A stretch of DNA of 64,000 bases. Origin: Desulfofustis limnaeus (GTDB taxonomy: Bacteria > Desulfobacterota > Desulfobulbia > Desulfobulbales > Desulfocapsaceae). A program made the position numbers and the translations under genes. Position 1 is the first letter of the stretch, and the number at the start of each line of letters is the position of its first letter. Shown piece after piece: positions 9,232 through 17,923 of this stretch. The stretch lies in NCBI RefSeq assembly GCF_023169885.1, contig NZ_AP025516.1:3327501-3391500 (forward strand). The letters run 5' to 3'. The notes beneath the pieces are model-generated. The model was not told the DNA's origin, made no database searches, and saw nothing but the letters and a program-made list of their open reading frames with translations.

Positions 9232-12147
9232 ATGAACACCATTGCCCGTATCGTCTGCAAGGAATTCGCCGCTTTTTTCAGCAGTCCGGCCGCCTTCATC
9301 TTTCTCGGTACCTTTTTGGCGGTCAACCTGTTCATCTTTTTCTGGGTGGAGACCTTTTTCTCTACCAACATCGCCGAGGTCAGGGCCCTGTTCATCTGGA
9401 TGCCGATCCTGCTGATCCTGCTGACCGCCGCCATCACCATGCGCTCCTGGTCCGAGGAACGACGGGCCGGGACCATCGAATTTCTGTTGACCGCGCCAGT
9501 ATCGCCGCTGGCCCTGGTGCTCGGCAAATTCATCGCCTGCCTCGGCCTGGTCGGCGTTGCCTTGACGCTCACCCTGCCCCTGCCCGTGACCGTCTCCCTG
9601 CTCGGGCCACTGGACTGGGGGCCGGTTATCGGCGGGTACCTGGCGACTCTGTTCCTGGCCGCCGCCTACATCAGCATCGGACTCTTCGTCAGCGTCAAAT
9701 CGGAGAACCAGCTCGTCAGCCTGATCACCACCACCATCGTCTGCACCCTGTTCTACCTGATCGGCTCCGACCTGCTGGTCGCCTTTTTCGGCAACCGGGT
9801 TACCGAGTTGCTGCAGCTCTTCGGCAGCGGTTCACGGTTTCAGTCGATCACCCGCGGCGTCATCGACCTGCGCGACCTCTATTATTACCTGAGTATCATG
9901 GGCGTGTTTCTGACCCTCAACGTCTATGGCCTGGAAAAGCTCCGCTGGGCAGACAACCCGGATAACCGGCGCCATCGGGCATGGCGAGCGGCTGCCGGCC
10001 TGCTCATGGCCAACGCCGTCGCCGCCAATCTCTGGCTGGCCCCGATCGGCGTGCTGCGCACCGACCTGACCGAGGGCTCCATCTACTCCATCTCCGAAAC
10101 CACCCGGAACTACCTGCGCCAACTCAAGGAGCCGTTGCTCATCCGCGGCTATTTCTCGCCGCAGACCCACCCCCTGTTAGCGCCGCTCGTTCCCCGACTG
10201 CGCGATCTCCTCGAAGAGTACGCCATCGCCGGTGGGAACCGGGTGCGGGTGGAATTCATCGATCCGCTGGAAAACCCGGAGTTGGAGCAGGAGGCCGGCC
10301 AGCGCTACGGCATTAGGCCGGTACCGTTTCAGACGGCCAGTAAATATCAGTCCGCCGTCACCAATTCCTACTTCCATCTCCTTATCCAGTACGGGGACCA
10401 GTTCGAGATCCTCAGCTTTCGCGATCTGATCGATGTCAAGGTGCGCGGCGAGGAGCATATCGACGTCGACCTCGGGAATCCCGAATACGATATCACCCGC
10501 ACCATCAAAAAGGTCTTGTATAACTACCAGGGAGGCGGCGACCTCTTTACCGCCGTCGACCAGGACCTGCACTTCACCGGCTACCTGTCCCTCGACACCA
10601 TGCTCCCGGAAGAGTTGGTCCGACTGAAAGCGGAGCTCTACGGCCTGCTCGATGATCTGCAGGCCAAGAGTCGGGGGCGACTCCAGGTAACGGTGGTCGA
10701 CCCTGATGCCGAAGGCGGGACTGTGGCCCGGCAGATTGAGGAGCAATACGGCTTTCGGCCGATGGCTCTGGGGCTCTTTGATCCCCGTTCGTTCTGGTTT
10801 TACCTGACTCTGTCCAGCGGTGACCAGACCGTCGAAATTCCGCTGCCCGACGATCTGTCCCGCGACGGCCTGAAACGGTCCATCGATGCCGGCGTCAAGC
10901 GCTTCGCCAGCGGCCTGACCAAGACCATCGCCCTGCACGCCCCGAGTCTGCCGCCGGAGATGATGCAGTTCGGCATGACCGGAGGTTCCCGGCAGTTTGT
11001 CCTGCTGAAAAACATGCTCACCGAACAGCATCGCATCGTCGAGACTGATCTGCAAAAAGGCCAGGTCCCCGCCGAAGCCGACTTGCTGCTGGTGAGCGCA
11101 CCGGACTCGCTGAACGAGAAACAGATCTTCGCCGTGGATCAGTTTCTGATGAAGGGCGGCACCGTTATTGTGGCGGACTCACCCTACAACGTTCTGCTGG
11201 AGGGCAGCCTGGCCGCCGAATCTCACGCTTCGGGCCTGAACACGTGGCTCGCTTTCCACGGCATCGGCGTCGGTGACTCGATGGTGCTCGACCCGCAGAA
11301 CAGCTCCTTTCCGGTCCCGGTCGAACGAAACGTCGGCGGCTTCACCATCCAGGAGACTCGCCTGGTCAACTATCCCTATTTCGTCGATATTCGGCCGGAC
11401 GGGATGAATCAGGACAGCGGCATCACCAGCGGTTTGAACCAGGTCACCATGAACTGGGCTTCACCGATCAGCATCGATCAAGAGAAAAACCGGGCGCGCA
11501 CGGTCACCCGGCTGCTGGAAAGCTCGCCGCAGAGCTGGACCGCACCCGGCACCATGATCCAGCCCAATTACCGCACCTATCCCGATCTCGGTTTCAAACC
11601 GGGCGATGAGCACGGTCGGGAACTGCTGGCGGTGGCTATCGAGGGCACTTTTTCTTCGTATTTCGTTGGCAAACCGTCACCGCTTCTAGACCAGCAGGAG
11701 CAAAGGCTGGACGACCCGTCCGGCACCGACGAATCCATGGACGATGCCGAACCGGAAAATCAGCCCCCGGTGATCGCCAGACAGATCGACAAGTCGCCGG
11801 AAACGGCACGGATCATTCTCTTTGCTTCACGGAACTTCCTTGACGACACCATCCTTGGCATCGGCACCAGCATGATGGGCACCGGCTATTTCTCACCGCT
11901 GCAGCTGGTGGCCAACAGCGTCGACTGGTCTCTCGAAGATCGCGGGCTTCTGGAGATCCGAGGGCGCAGTCAATTCGCCCGATCGCTCCTGCCGCTGACT
12001 AGAGATACCCAACTGTTCTGGGAATACCTCAATTACGGCCTGGCCTTTGCCGGACTGCTTGTGGTCTGGCTGCTCCGGAGTTATTTCACGAGACACCGCC
12101 GAGCCGCCTATCTTCAGATTCTGCAGCAATCCAACGGGAGGGTCTGA
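9232..12147 (+). CDS. GldF-GldG fusion: ABC-2 permease with Gldg-type periplasmic domain
   Basis: 971 residues. Residues 1-235 form an ABC-2 permease with six helices (NosY/GldF-like). The rest is a large extracytoplasmic region of the GldG/IFT52-like ABC auxiliary type, starting after a helix near residue 250 (AAGLLMANAVAANLWL), containing LTEGSIYSISETT and VIVADSPYN segments, and ending in a C-terminal helix (FAGLLVVWLL). GldF and GldG are separate in Bacteroidetes gliding systems; the fused form is common in other phyla, where it is not tied to gliding. Substrate unknown. Confidence 0.85.
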   Translation: MNTIARIVCKEFAAFFSSPAAFIFLGTFLAVNLFIFFWVETFFSTNIAEVRALFIWMPILLILLTAAITMRSWSEERRAGTIEFLLTAPVSPLALVLGKFIACLGLVGVALTLTLPLPVTVSLLGPLDWGPVIGGYLATLFLAAAYISIGLFVSVKSENQLVSLITTTIVCTLFYLIGSDLLVAFFGNRVTELLQLFGSGSRFQSITRGVIDLRDLYYYLSIMGVFLTLNVYGLEKLRWADNPDNRRHRAWRAAAGLLMANAVAANLWLAPIGVLRTDLTEGSIYSISETTRNYLRQLKEPLLIRGYFSPQTHPLLAPLVPRLRDLLEEYAIAGGNRVRVEFIDPLENPELEQEAGQRYGIRPVPFQTASKYQSAVTNSYFHLLIQYGDQFEILSFRDLIDVKVRGEEHIDVDLGNPEYDITRTIKKVLYNYQGGGDLFTAVDQDLHFTGYLSLDTMLPEELVRLKAELYGLLDDLQAKSRGRLQVTVVDPDAEGGTVARQIEEQYGFRPMALGLFDPRSFWFYLTLSSGDQTVEIPLPDDLSRDGLKRSIDAGVKRFASGLTKTIALHAPSLPPEMMQFGMTGGSRQFVLLKNMLTEQHRIVETDLQKGQVPAEADLLLVSAPDSLNEKQIFAVDQFLMKGGTVIVADSPYNVLLEGSLAAESHASGLNTWLAFHGIGVGDSMVLDPQNSSFPVPVERNVGGFTIQETRLVNYPYFVDIRPDGMNQDSGITSGLNQVTMNWASPISIDQEKNRARTVTRLLESSPQSWTAPGTMIQPNYRTYPDLGFKPGDEHGRELLAVAIEGTFSSYFVGKPSPLLDQQEQRLDDPSGTDESMDDAEPENQPPVIARQIDKSPETARIILFASRNFLDDTILGIGTSMMGTGYFSPLQLVANSVDWSLEDRGLLEIRGRSQFARSLLPLTRDTQLFWEYLNYGLAFAGLLVVWLLRSYFTRHRRAAYLQILQQSNGRV

Positions 12148-12149
12148 TC

Positions 12150-13157
12150 ATGCAGCGCATCATCACCATCGCCGCCATCCTGCTGGTGATCCAAATCGGC
12201 CTGGCGGCCTTTGTTCTCACCAGAGGCACCGGCAAACACGAGGCCTTCGTCCCGGAAGGGTCCTTTCTCTCCTTCGACCCGCAGCAGGTGACCTCCCTGA
12301 GCCTCGGCAGCGGCGAAGGAACCACCTTGTCTGTGCAGAAAAACGGAGACTCCTGGGTCGCAGCAAGCGCTGCCGATGCCCCCGTCGACGCCACCCAGAT
12401 CGAGGCATTGTTGCAGCGGTTGGCCGCAGAAAAACAGGGCCTCGCCGTCGCCACCACCGCCAGCGCCGCGCCGCGCTTCCACGTGGCCCCTGATGCCTTT
12501 TCCTCGCACCTGGTGCTGGCCGGCGAAAGCGGCGTGCTTGCCGATTTCTACGTGGGTACCGGAGCCGGCTACCAGCGCTCCCATGCCCGCCGCAGTGACA
12601 GCGACGACATCGTCATCATCGGCGTCGGTGAATTTGAACTCGACCCTGCCCTGGACAACTGGTTGGATAAAAATGTCTTGAAACGGGATCGCGACCAGGT
12701 GGTCCGCGTGGTCTTCCCCGACTTCACCCTGGCCCGCCAGGATCAAGGATGGGCACTGGAATCGGCATCTCCCGGAGAGACGGTACCGGACAAACGAATC
12801 GAGGATCTGCTCGACAGCGTCTGCGGCCTGTCCCTGCAAACGCTCGTCAGCCCGGCGGAAGCGGTCCCGCTATTCGACCAGCAGCCGGTGCTCGAATACC
12901 ACGTGGAGGCCCGCAACGGCACCCGGACCACCTATACTTTCGCAGCCTTGGCCGATGACGACAGTGCCTTTGCCCTGCGCTTGTCGGACCAGCCTTTCTA
13001 TTTCAAGATCTACGGCTGGCTGGTGAAAGACCTGCAATCCTTCACCAGAGAGAGGCTGACCGCCCCGGAGGAAGAACTGCCGGCCGCCGAGTCGACATCG
13101 ACTCCGGCCATCGAACCGCCTGGTGAAGCCGGGACAAGCCTGCAACAGCAGCCCTGA
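12150..13157 (+). CDS. DUF4340 domain protein, third gene of the Gld-type ABC operon
   Basis: 335 residues with one N-terminal membrane anchor (residues 4-22) and a periplasmic region containing repeated beta-rich DUF4340 units (LDNWLDKNVLKRDRDQVVRV is characteristic). A Pro/Glu/Ser-rich tail closes the protein. DUF4340 proteins accompany GldA/GldFG-type transporters. The ATG lies 2 bases after the permease stop. The gene ends only 7 bases from the convergent gnd stop, leaving no room for a separate terminator. Confidence 0.85.
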   Translation: MQRIITIAAILLVIQIGLAAFVLTRGTGKHEAFVPEGSFLSFDPQQVTSLSLGSGEGTTLSVQKNGDSWVAASAADAPVDATQIEALLQRLAAEKQGLAVATTASAAPRFHVAPDAFSSHLVLAGESGVLADFYVGTGAGYQRSHARRSDSDDIVIIGVGEFELDPALDNWLDKNVLKRDRDQVVRVVFPDFTLARQDQGWALESASPGETVPDKRIEDLLDSVCGLSLQTLVSPAEAVPLFDQQPVLEYHVEARNGTRTTYTFAALADDDSAFALRLSDQPFYFKIYGWLVKDLQSFTRERLTAPEEELPAAESTSTPAIEPPGEAGTSLQQQP

Positions 13158-13164
13158 TACGGGT

Positions 13165-14619
13165 TTACCGAGAGTAGGGGGTGGACGTGGTGGCACCCCC
13201 TTGTCCGGTCCAGTCGGTGTGATGGAATTCGCCGCGCGGCCGGTCGGTCCGCTCGTAGGTGTGGGCACCGAAATAATCGCGCTGGGCCTGCAGCAGGTTG
13301 GCCGGCAACCGCACCGAACGGAGGCTGTCGAAATAGCTGAGTGCCGCGGCGAAACAGGGAACTGGCACCCCATGCATGGCGGCCAGTCCGACCACGTTGC
13401 GCAATTTGGTCTGGGCCTTGTTGATCCGGTTGCTGAAATAAGCCGCCAGCAGCAGGTTTTCCAGTTCCGGCAACCGTTCGTACGCATCAGCGATATGGTC
13501 GAGGAAGATCGAACGAATGATGCATCCGCCTCGCCAGATACGAGCGATCGATGCATAATCAAGATGCCATCCATACTGTTCCGAGGCCTCCCGGAGCAAC
13601 ACGAAGCCTTGGGCGTAGGAGATAATTTTGGCGCAATAAAGCGCCTGTTCCAAGTCCCTTATCAAGTGGTTCTGGTCCCCGGAAAACGGTAAATCTGGCC
13701 CCCGCAGGATCTGGGACGCATGCTGGCGCTGCTCCAGTTGCGCCGAGATGCAGCGAGCAAAGACCGATTCGCTGATCAGGGAGAGCGGGATACCGTGCTC
13801 CAAAGCGGCTGCCACCGTCCACTTGCCGGTCCCCTTCTGGCCGGCGGCATCGAGGATTCTCTCCAGCAGCACCGATCCATCCGGCTCCCGATGGTCGAAA
13901 ATATCGGCCGTAATCTCTATCAGATAGCTGCTCAAGTCACCGCTGTTCCAGTCCCTGAAAATGGTATGCATCCGGCCGGCCGACAGCCCGAGCAACTGCC
14001 GCATGATCTGATACGTCTCGCCGATCAATTGCATGTCGGCATACTCGATGCCGTTGTGCACCATCTTGACGAAATGGCCGGCCCCGCCTCCGCCCATCCA
14101 GGCGCAGCACGGTTCATCGTTGCCGGCCCGGGCGGCAATGGCGGTAAAGACCGGTTCAACCATCGGCCAGGCCGACACGTCGCCTCCGGGCATGATCGAC
14201 GGTCCCCGCAACGCGCCCTCCTCTCCTCCTGAAACCCCGGTACCGATGAAGCGCAAACCCTGGCGATGCAGCTCTTCCCCGCGCCTGACGGTGTCCAGGT
14301 AGTGGGAGTTGCCGCCGTCGATGACGATGTCTCCTTCTTCGAGCAATGGCACCAATTGCGCGATAAAGCCGTCCACCACCTCGCCGGCCTTGAGCATCAT
14401 CAATATCCGGCGCGGGCGCTCCAAAGCCTGGACGAAATCGGAGACCGAATGATGCCCGGTAATCGGCAACCCCCCGGCCCGTCCGGCCAGAAAGGCATCG
14501 ACCTTGGCGGTGGTACGGTTGTAAACGGCCACCGAGAAGCCTTTGCCGGCCATGTTCAGCACCAGGTTCTCGCCCATCACGGCAAGTCCGGCAACACCTA
14601 TCTGCGCAAGAGTAGTCAT
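13165..14619 (-). CDS. gnd: 6-phosphogluconate dehydrogenase (decarboxylating)
   Basis: 484 residues from ATG 14619, preceded by AAGGAGC; this start places the Rossmann motif GVAGLAVMGENL at residue 8 as usual. Other landmarks: DGGNSHYLDTVRR, GTGVSGGEEGALRGPSIMPGG (substrate loop), VKMVHNGIEYADMQ (catalytic Lys and Asn) and KGTGKWT. The length matches the long form of the oxidative pentose phosphate enzyme, which makes ribulose 5-phosphate, CO2 and NADPH. It stands alone on the minus strand. Confidence 0.95.
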   Translation of the reverse strand: MTTLAQIGVAGLAVMGENLVLNMAGKGFSVAVYNRTTAKVDAFLAGRAGGLPITGHHSVSDFVQALERPRRILMMLKAGEVVDGFIAQLVPLLEEGDIVIDGGNSHYLDTVRRGEELHRQGLRFIGTGVSGGEEGALRGPSIMPGGDVSAWPMVEPVFTAIAARAGNDEPCCAWMGGGGAGHFVKMVHNGIEYADMQLIGETYQIMRQLLGLSAGRMHTIFRDWNSGDLSSYLIEITADIFDHREPDGSVLLERILDAAGQKGTGKWTVAAALEHGIPLSLISESVFARCISAQLEQRQHASQILRGPDLPFSGDQNHLIRDLEQALYCAKIISYAQGFVLLREASEQYGWHLDYASIARIWRGGCIIRSIFLDHIADAYERLPELENLLLAAYFSNRINKAQTKLRNVVGLAAMHGVPVPCFAAALSYFDSLRSVRLPANLLQAQRDYFGAHTYERTDRPRGEFHHTDWTGQGGATTSTPYSR

Positions 14620-14788
14620 CGGTTGCTCCTTCAGCTCGGGTCCTTGATTACCGTGTTCGGCCTTCACCACCCGGCCGATTGGTCATTATTCATGATAAAA
14701 GCAGCAATGCCGTTTCGTCAACCGCTCGTTGTCTCCCCCGATCTTCGATGACAGAGCGAAGGTGTCATCTGGTAAAAGCAGGGAAAAT

Positions 14789-16264
14789 ATGGCAGGATAC
14801 CAGAATGAACCCCCTGCCCATCGGTACCCCATGAAAACTGTCCTGATCACCGGAGCCACCGGTTATATCGGCCGCCGACTGACCCAGCGGCTGCTGACCG
14901 GCGGCCGCCACCGGATCCGCCTGCTGGTGCGTAACCCGAGGAAGGTGCAGGTCTCGGTGGCTGACCGGGTTGCTATCCGCACCGGCACCACCTTCGATAC
15001 AGCCTCACTGACGGCGGCTCTGGAAGGGGTAGACACCGCCTTCTATCTCATCCACTCCATGGGGGAAAAGGACGATTATCGTCGGCTCGACAGGGAGAGT
15101 GCCGAGAACTTCCGCCGCGCCTGCATCGCGGCCGGGGTCCGCCGCATCATCTACCTGGGTGGACTCGGCATACGCGACAGCGCCAGCAAACATCTGCTCA
15201 GCCGCATCGAGACCGGCGAAGTCCTGGTAGCCGAACCGCAACGGATCGACACCATCTGGTTACGGGCCGGCGTCATCATCGGCTCAGGGAGTGCCAGCTT
15301 CGAGATCATCCGTAACCTGGCCCAGAAACTGCCGGTCATGGTCACCCCTCGCTGGGTCCGCACCAGGACCCAGCCGGTGGGAATCGAGGATGTACTCTCC
15401 TATCTTGAACAGGCGATCGACCTTGATTACCGCGGCACCCTGACGGTGGACATCGGCAGCGCCCCGCTCAGCTTCCAGGAGATGCTCATCCAGGCCGCCC
15501 GGGTCATGGGTCTGCGCCGTTTCCTGTTTCCGGTACCGGTGCTCTCGCCACGGCTCTCCTCCTACTGGCTGATCCTGTTTACCCCGGTGCCCTACCGGCT
15601 GGCATCAGCGCTGGTGGAAGGGTTGAAGAGCGAGACGGTCCTGCAGAACGATCATGCGGCCAGATACTTCCCGGCGATCCGGCCACTCGATTACCGGACT
15701 GCGGTACAGGCGGCACTCGCCGAAATGGAACACAACCAGGTAGTGAGCCGCTGGTGCGACAGCAGCGGTCTCCAGGCCTGCGACATCACCGATTTCGATG
15801 ACCCGACCGGAGCCATCCTCCGCGATGTTCGCATCGTCCCTTTCAGCCAAGGAGAGAGCCAGGAGGCCGTCTTTCACAGCGCCTGCCGGCTCGGCGGTGA
15901 GCACGGGTGGTTTCGTTACAACGCGCTGTGGCGGCTGCGCGGCTTGATTGACAAACTGCTCGGCGGCTATGGCCTGTCCCGCGGCCGACGGCAAACAGGG
16001 GAGCTGCGGGTCGGCGATGCCATCGATTTCTGGAAAGTGGTCGATCTTCGCGCCAACAAGCGCCTCCTTCTCTACGCCCAGATGAAGCTCCCGGGACAGG
16101 CCTGGCTCGAGTTCGACGTGCAACCCGACCAGCTGGTTCAGACCGCCCACTTCATTCCGCGCGGCCTGCTGGGCCGGCTCTATTGGTACAGCATCATCCC
16201 CCTGCACAACCTGGTCTTCGCCGACCTGGCCCGAGCGGTGGTACGAGCAGCCAGCCGCGAGTGA
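14789..16264 (+). CDS. NAD(P)-binding SDR (NmrA-like) with C-terminal DUF2867 domain
   Basis: An atypical extended SDR: residues 15-35 carry VLITGATGYIGRRL, followed by LVRNPRKV and YLIHSMG, with a YLGGLG segment near the active-site region. The C-terminal 170 residues (HGWFRYNALWRLRGLIDKLLGG, then FWKVVDL and GLLGRLYWYSIIPLHNLVF) are DUF2867. The family is found in many bacteria without an assigned substrate. Two starts are possible: 14789, with an AGGGA ahead, or 14831, which begins exactly at the Rossmann fold. No operon partners. Confidence 0.83.
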   Translation: MAGYQNEPPAHRYPMKTVLITGATGYIGRRLTQRLLTGGRHRIRLLVRNPRKVQVSVADRVAIRTGTTFDTASLTAALEGVDTAFYLIHSMGEKDDYRRLDRESAENFRRACIAAGVRRIIYLGGLGIRDSASKHLLSRIETGEVLVAEPQRIDTIWLRAGVIIGSGSASFEIIRNLAQKLPVMVTPRWVRTRTQPVGIEDVLSYLEQAIDLDYRGTLTVDIGSAPLSFQEMLIQAARVMGLRRFLFPVPVLSPRLSSYWLILFTPVPYRLASALVEGLKSETVLQNDHAARYFPAIRPLDYRTAVQAALAEMEHNQVVSRWCDSSGLQACDITDFDDPTGAILRDVRIVPFSQGESQEAVFHSACRLGGEHGWFRYNALWRLRGLIDKLLGGYGLSRGRRQTGELRVGDAIDFWKVVDLRANKRLLLYAQMKLPGQAWLEFDVQPDQLVQTAHFIPRGLLGRLYWYSIIPLHNLVFADLARAVVRAASRE

Positions 16265-16453
16265 TCATTCCGGACTTTCAAAAAAAGCAAGTCCCCGCCT
16301 TATCTGGCACACTTTTTCCTTCAGAGCCGCAAAAACACCTTACAAACCCCTAACAATTCCGGTAGGCGCACTATAGCTCTTTTTTCAGTCAGGCAAAAAC
16401 GGGTTGCCTTACCAGGCAAAGGATCGACCGGAGACTGCTTGATAATGACATAA

Positions 16454-17140
16454 GTAAACATCCGCACCCGTAGGGTGCGGCTTTAAATATCCCCCCATAG
16501 GGGGGACAAGGCCCGGCCCCCAGAGGGGGCGGGCCGGGAGTCATGCCGCGTTATGTCTTCTATTCAAACAACCGTAACTGTTCCAGCTGCTTCTCTTTCT
16601 TCTCCTGATAGCGGACATACTTGCGTATCATGTCCGCATCAAGACCTACCGTATCGACACAATAACCTTTCGCCCAAAAGTGGTTGCCCCAGTATGGCTT
16701 CTTCTTCAGATAGCGGAACTGGTGGAAAAACCGCATCGATGTTTGACCCTTTACCCGACCCATCAATTGCGAAATCGACACCTTCGGCGGAACCATCAGC
16801 ACCAGATGGACATGGTCTGGTTGCACATTCATTTCAACAACTTCACAACCGACAAATCCGCATATCGCGTGAATCGCCGTTTCGCATGCTTCTTTTACCG
16901 CTCCGGTTAAAATACGGAACCGGTACTTCGGCACCCATACGATATGATACTGACAGTGCCATATCGAATGTGATAACTTACGGAATCTGCTCACTGCTCC
17001 CTCCTTACATTCTGATGTTGCGGCAACAACTCGATGTAAGGATAGCAGTGGGCGGCCTTCCTGGCCATACCCATACGGGACTGGCCTAGCCAATCCCTAT
17101 TACCCTACCCGTAGGGTAGGGGTTTCCACTTCGTACTAAA
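16454..17140 (-). mobile_element. IS200/IS605-family insertion sequence, copy 1
   Basis: A 687-base unit repeated, as far as can be read, without change at 36979-37665; flanking sequences differ immediately outside. The ends carry foldback structures rather than terminal inverted repeats: CCGCACCC-GTA-GGGTGCGG at 16462-16480 and CCCTACCC-GTA-GGGTAGGG at 17103-17121, as expected for single-strand (HUH) transposition. On the tnpA strand both copies read TTTAG at the left junction and TTTAC at the right, probably target and cleavage pentanucleotides. No target duplication. A GC-rich hairpin at about 16510-16540 probably insulates tnpA. Confidence 0.88.
16560..16994 (-). CDS. tnpA: IS200-type transposase TnpA (Y1 HUH), copy 1
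   Basis: 144 residues from a GTG at 16994, chosen for the AAGGAGGGAGCA before it; the longer reading frame upstream would cross this ribosome binding site and the element's hairpin. The HUH motif is H61-V-H63 in QPDHVHLVL and the nucleophile is Tyr126 in IRKYVRYQEKK; YHIVWVPKYR and FWAKGYCVDTVG are further family blocks. The enzyme cuts and rejoins single-stranded DNA at the element ends. No TnpB/IscB accessory gene is present, so this is the minimal IS200 type. Confidence 0.92.
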   Translation of the reverse strand: MSRFRKLSHSIWHCQYHIVWVPKYRFRILTGAVKEACETAIHAICGFVGCEVVEMNVQPDHVHLVLMVPPKVSISQLMGRVKGQTSMRFFHQFRYLKKKPYWGNHFWAKGYCVDTVGLDADMIRKYVRYQEKKEKQLEQLRLFE

Positions 17141-17197
17141 ATCTAACCACTTGAAAAGAAGGAGCATAACCGGAACTCAATTCTTAGAGGGGGAATT

Positions 17198-17788
17198 ATG
17201 TTTCTGGTTCGCACGCTCGTTGCCATCGTCTTAATTTCGTTGACCGCCGCCATCTCGACGCAAGCGGATGAGCGCTGCCGAGAGTCTGTTGGTACCTTGG
17301 CGGCCATCGAGGGCCGGGCGGAGGTACGCCCGGCCGGCCAGGCCGGATGGGAACCGGTGCGGCAGCACCATGTCTTTTGTCCCGGCGATGTGCTCCGAAT
17401 CGTCAACGGCAGCGGGGTCGCGATCGTTCTCGTCAACGAGACCGTGCTGCGTCTCAAACAAAACAGCACCCTCTCCTTTGCTGGTGAACCGGCCGAACGC
17501 TTCCTGCTTCAATTGCTCAACGGGGCCTTGCACATCTTTAGCCATCGGCCTCGCTCTTTGCAGGTGATCACGCCATTTCTCAACGGCGCCGCGGAAGGGA
17601 CCGAGTTTCTGGTTGTTACCGAAACCGACCGGTCCCAGCTCATCGTCTTTTCCGGTCTGGTTCGGGCCTCCAACAAGCAAGGGACCGCAGAAGTGGCAGG
17701 CGGTCAGTCAGTGGCCGCCACAGCGGTCCCCCCGCACGTCTCGCTCACTGTCACACCACGTGATGCAGTGCAATGGACCGTCTACTAA
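17198..17788 (+). CDS. FecR-domain exported protein, truncated by a stop codon
   Basis: 196 residues with a Sec signal peptide (about residues 1-23, ending in STQA) and a FecR fold (residues about 28-160: GTLAAIEGRAEVR, then FCPGDVLRI, NSTLSFAG and AEGTEFLV). A strong GAGGGGG ribosome binding site precedes the ATG. The protein ends at AVQWTVY, a point where FecR-TPR proteins as I recall them continue (VQWxxYYP) into tetratricopeptide repeats. The TAA at 17786 sits where Tyr is expected and the frame stays open afterwards, so this is probably a nonsense-truncated remnant. It is immediately downstream of an IS200 copy. Confidence 0.7.
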   Translation: MFLVRTLVAIVLISLTAAISTQADERCRESVGTLAAIEGRAEVRPAGQAGWEPVRQHHVFCPGDVLRIVNGSGVAIVLVNETVLRLKQNSTLSFAGEPAERFLLQLLNGALHIFSHRPRSLQVITPFLNGAAEGTEFLVVTETDRSQLIVFSGLVRASNKQGTAEVAGGQSVAATAVPPHVSLTVTPRDAVQWTVY

Positions 17789-17923
17789 CCGAGCACTCTG
17801 GCCGATGCTAGAACCGCCAGCCCAACCGAAACGCAAAGAGCCCTGCACTTCATAGCAGAAAAACTCAAGACCGGGCAAGCCAGCGAAGCAAAAGAACTCT
17901 GTGAGCAACGAACACCTGTCTGA
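17789..17923 (+). pseudogene. Lost continuation (TPR start) of the FecR-domain gene
   Basis: In the same frame as the FecR gene, 44 further codons are open after TAA 17786-17788 and end at TGA 17921. They begin P-S-T-L-A-D and include RALHFIAEKLKTGQASEAKE, which resembles the first helix pair of a tetratricopeptide unit. The sequence then stops abruptly next to the likewise truncated 3' end of the sigma-54 pseudogene, so a deletion between two convergent genes is likely. Confidence 0.5.

Noticed and set aside
16265-16453. Possible riboswitch (c-di-GMP-like) between the SDR gene and IS200 copy 1
   Set aside because: A few GGCAAA/ACCGGAG-like strings occur but the paired stems and receptor motif cannot be formed.
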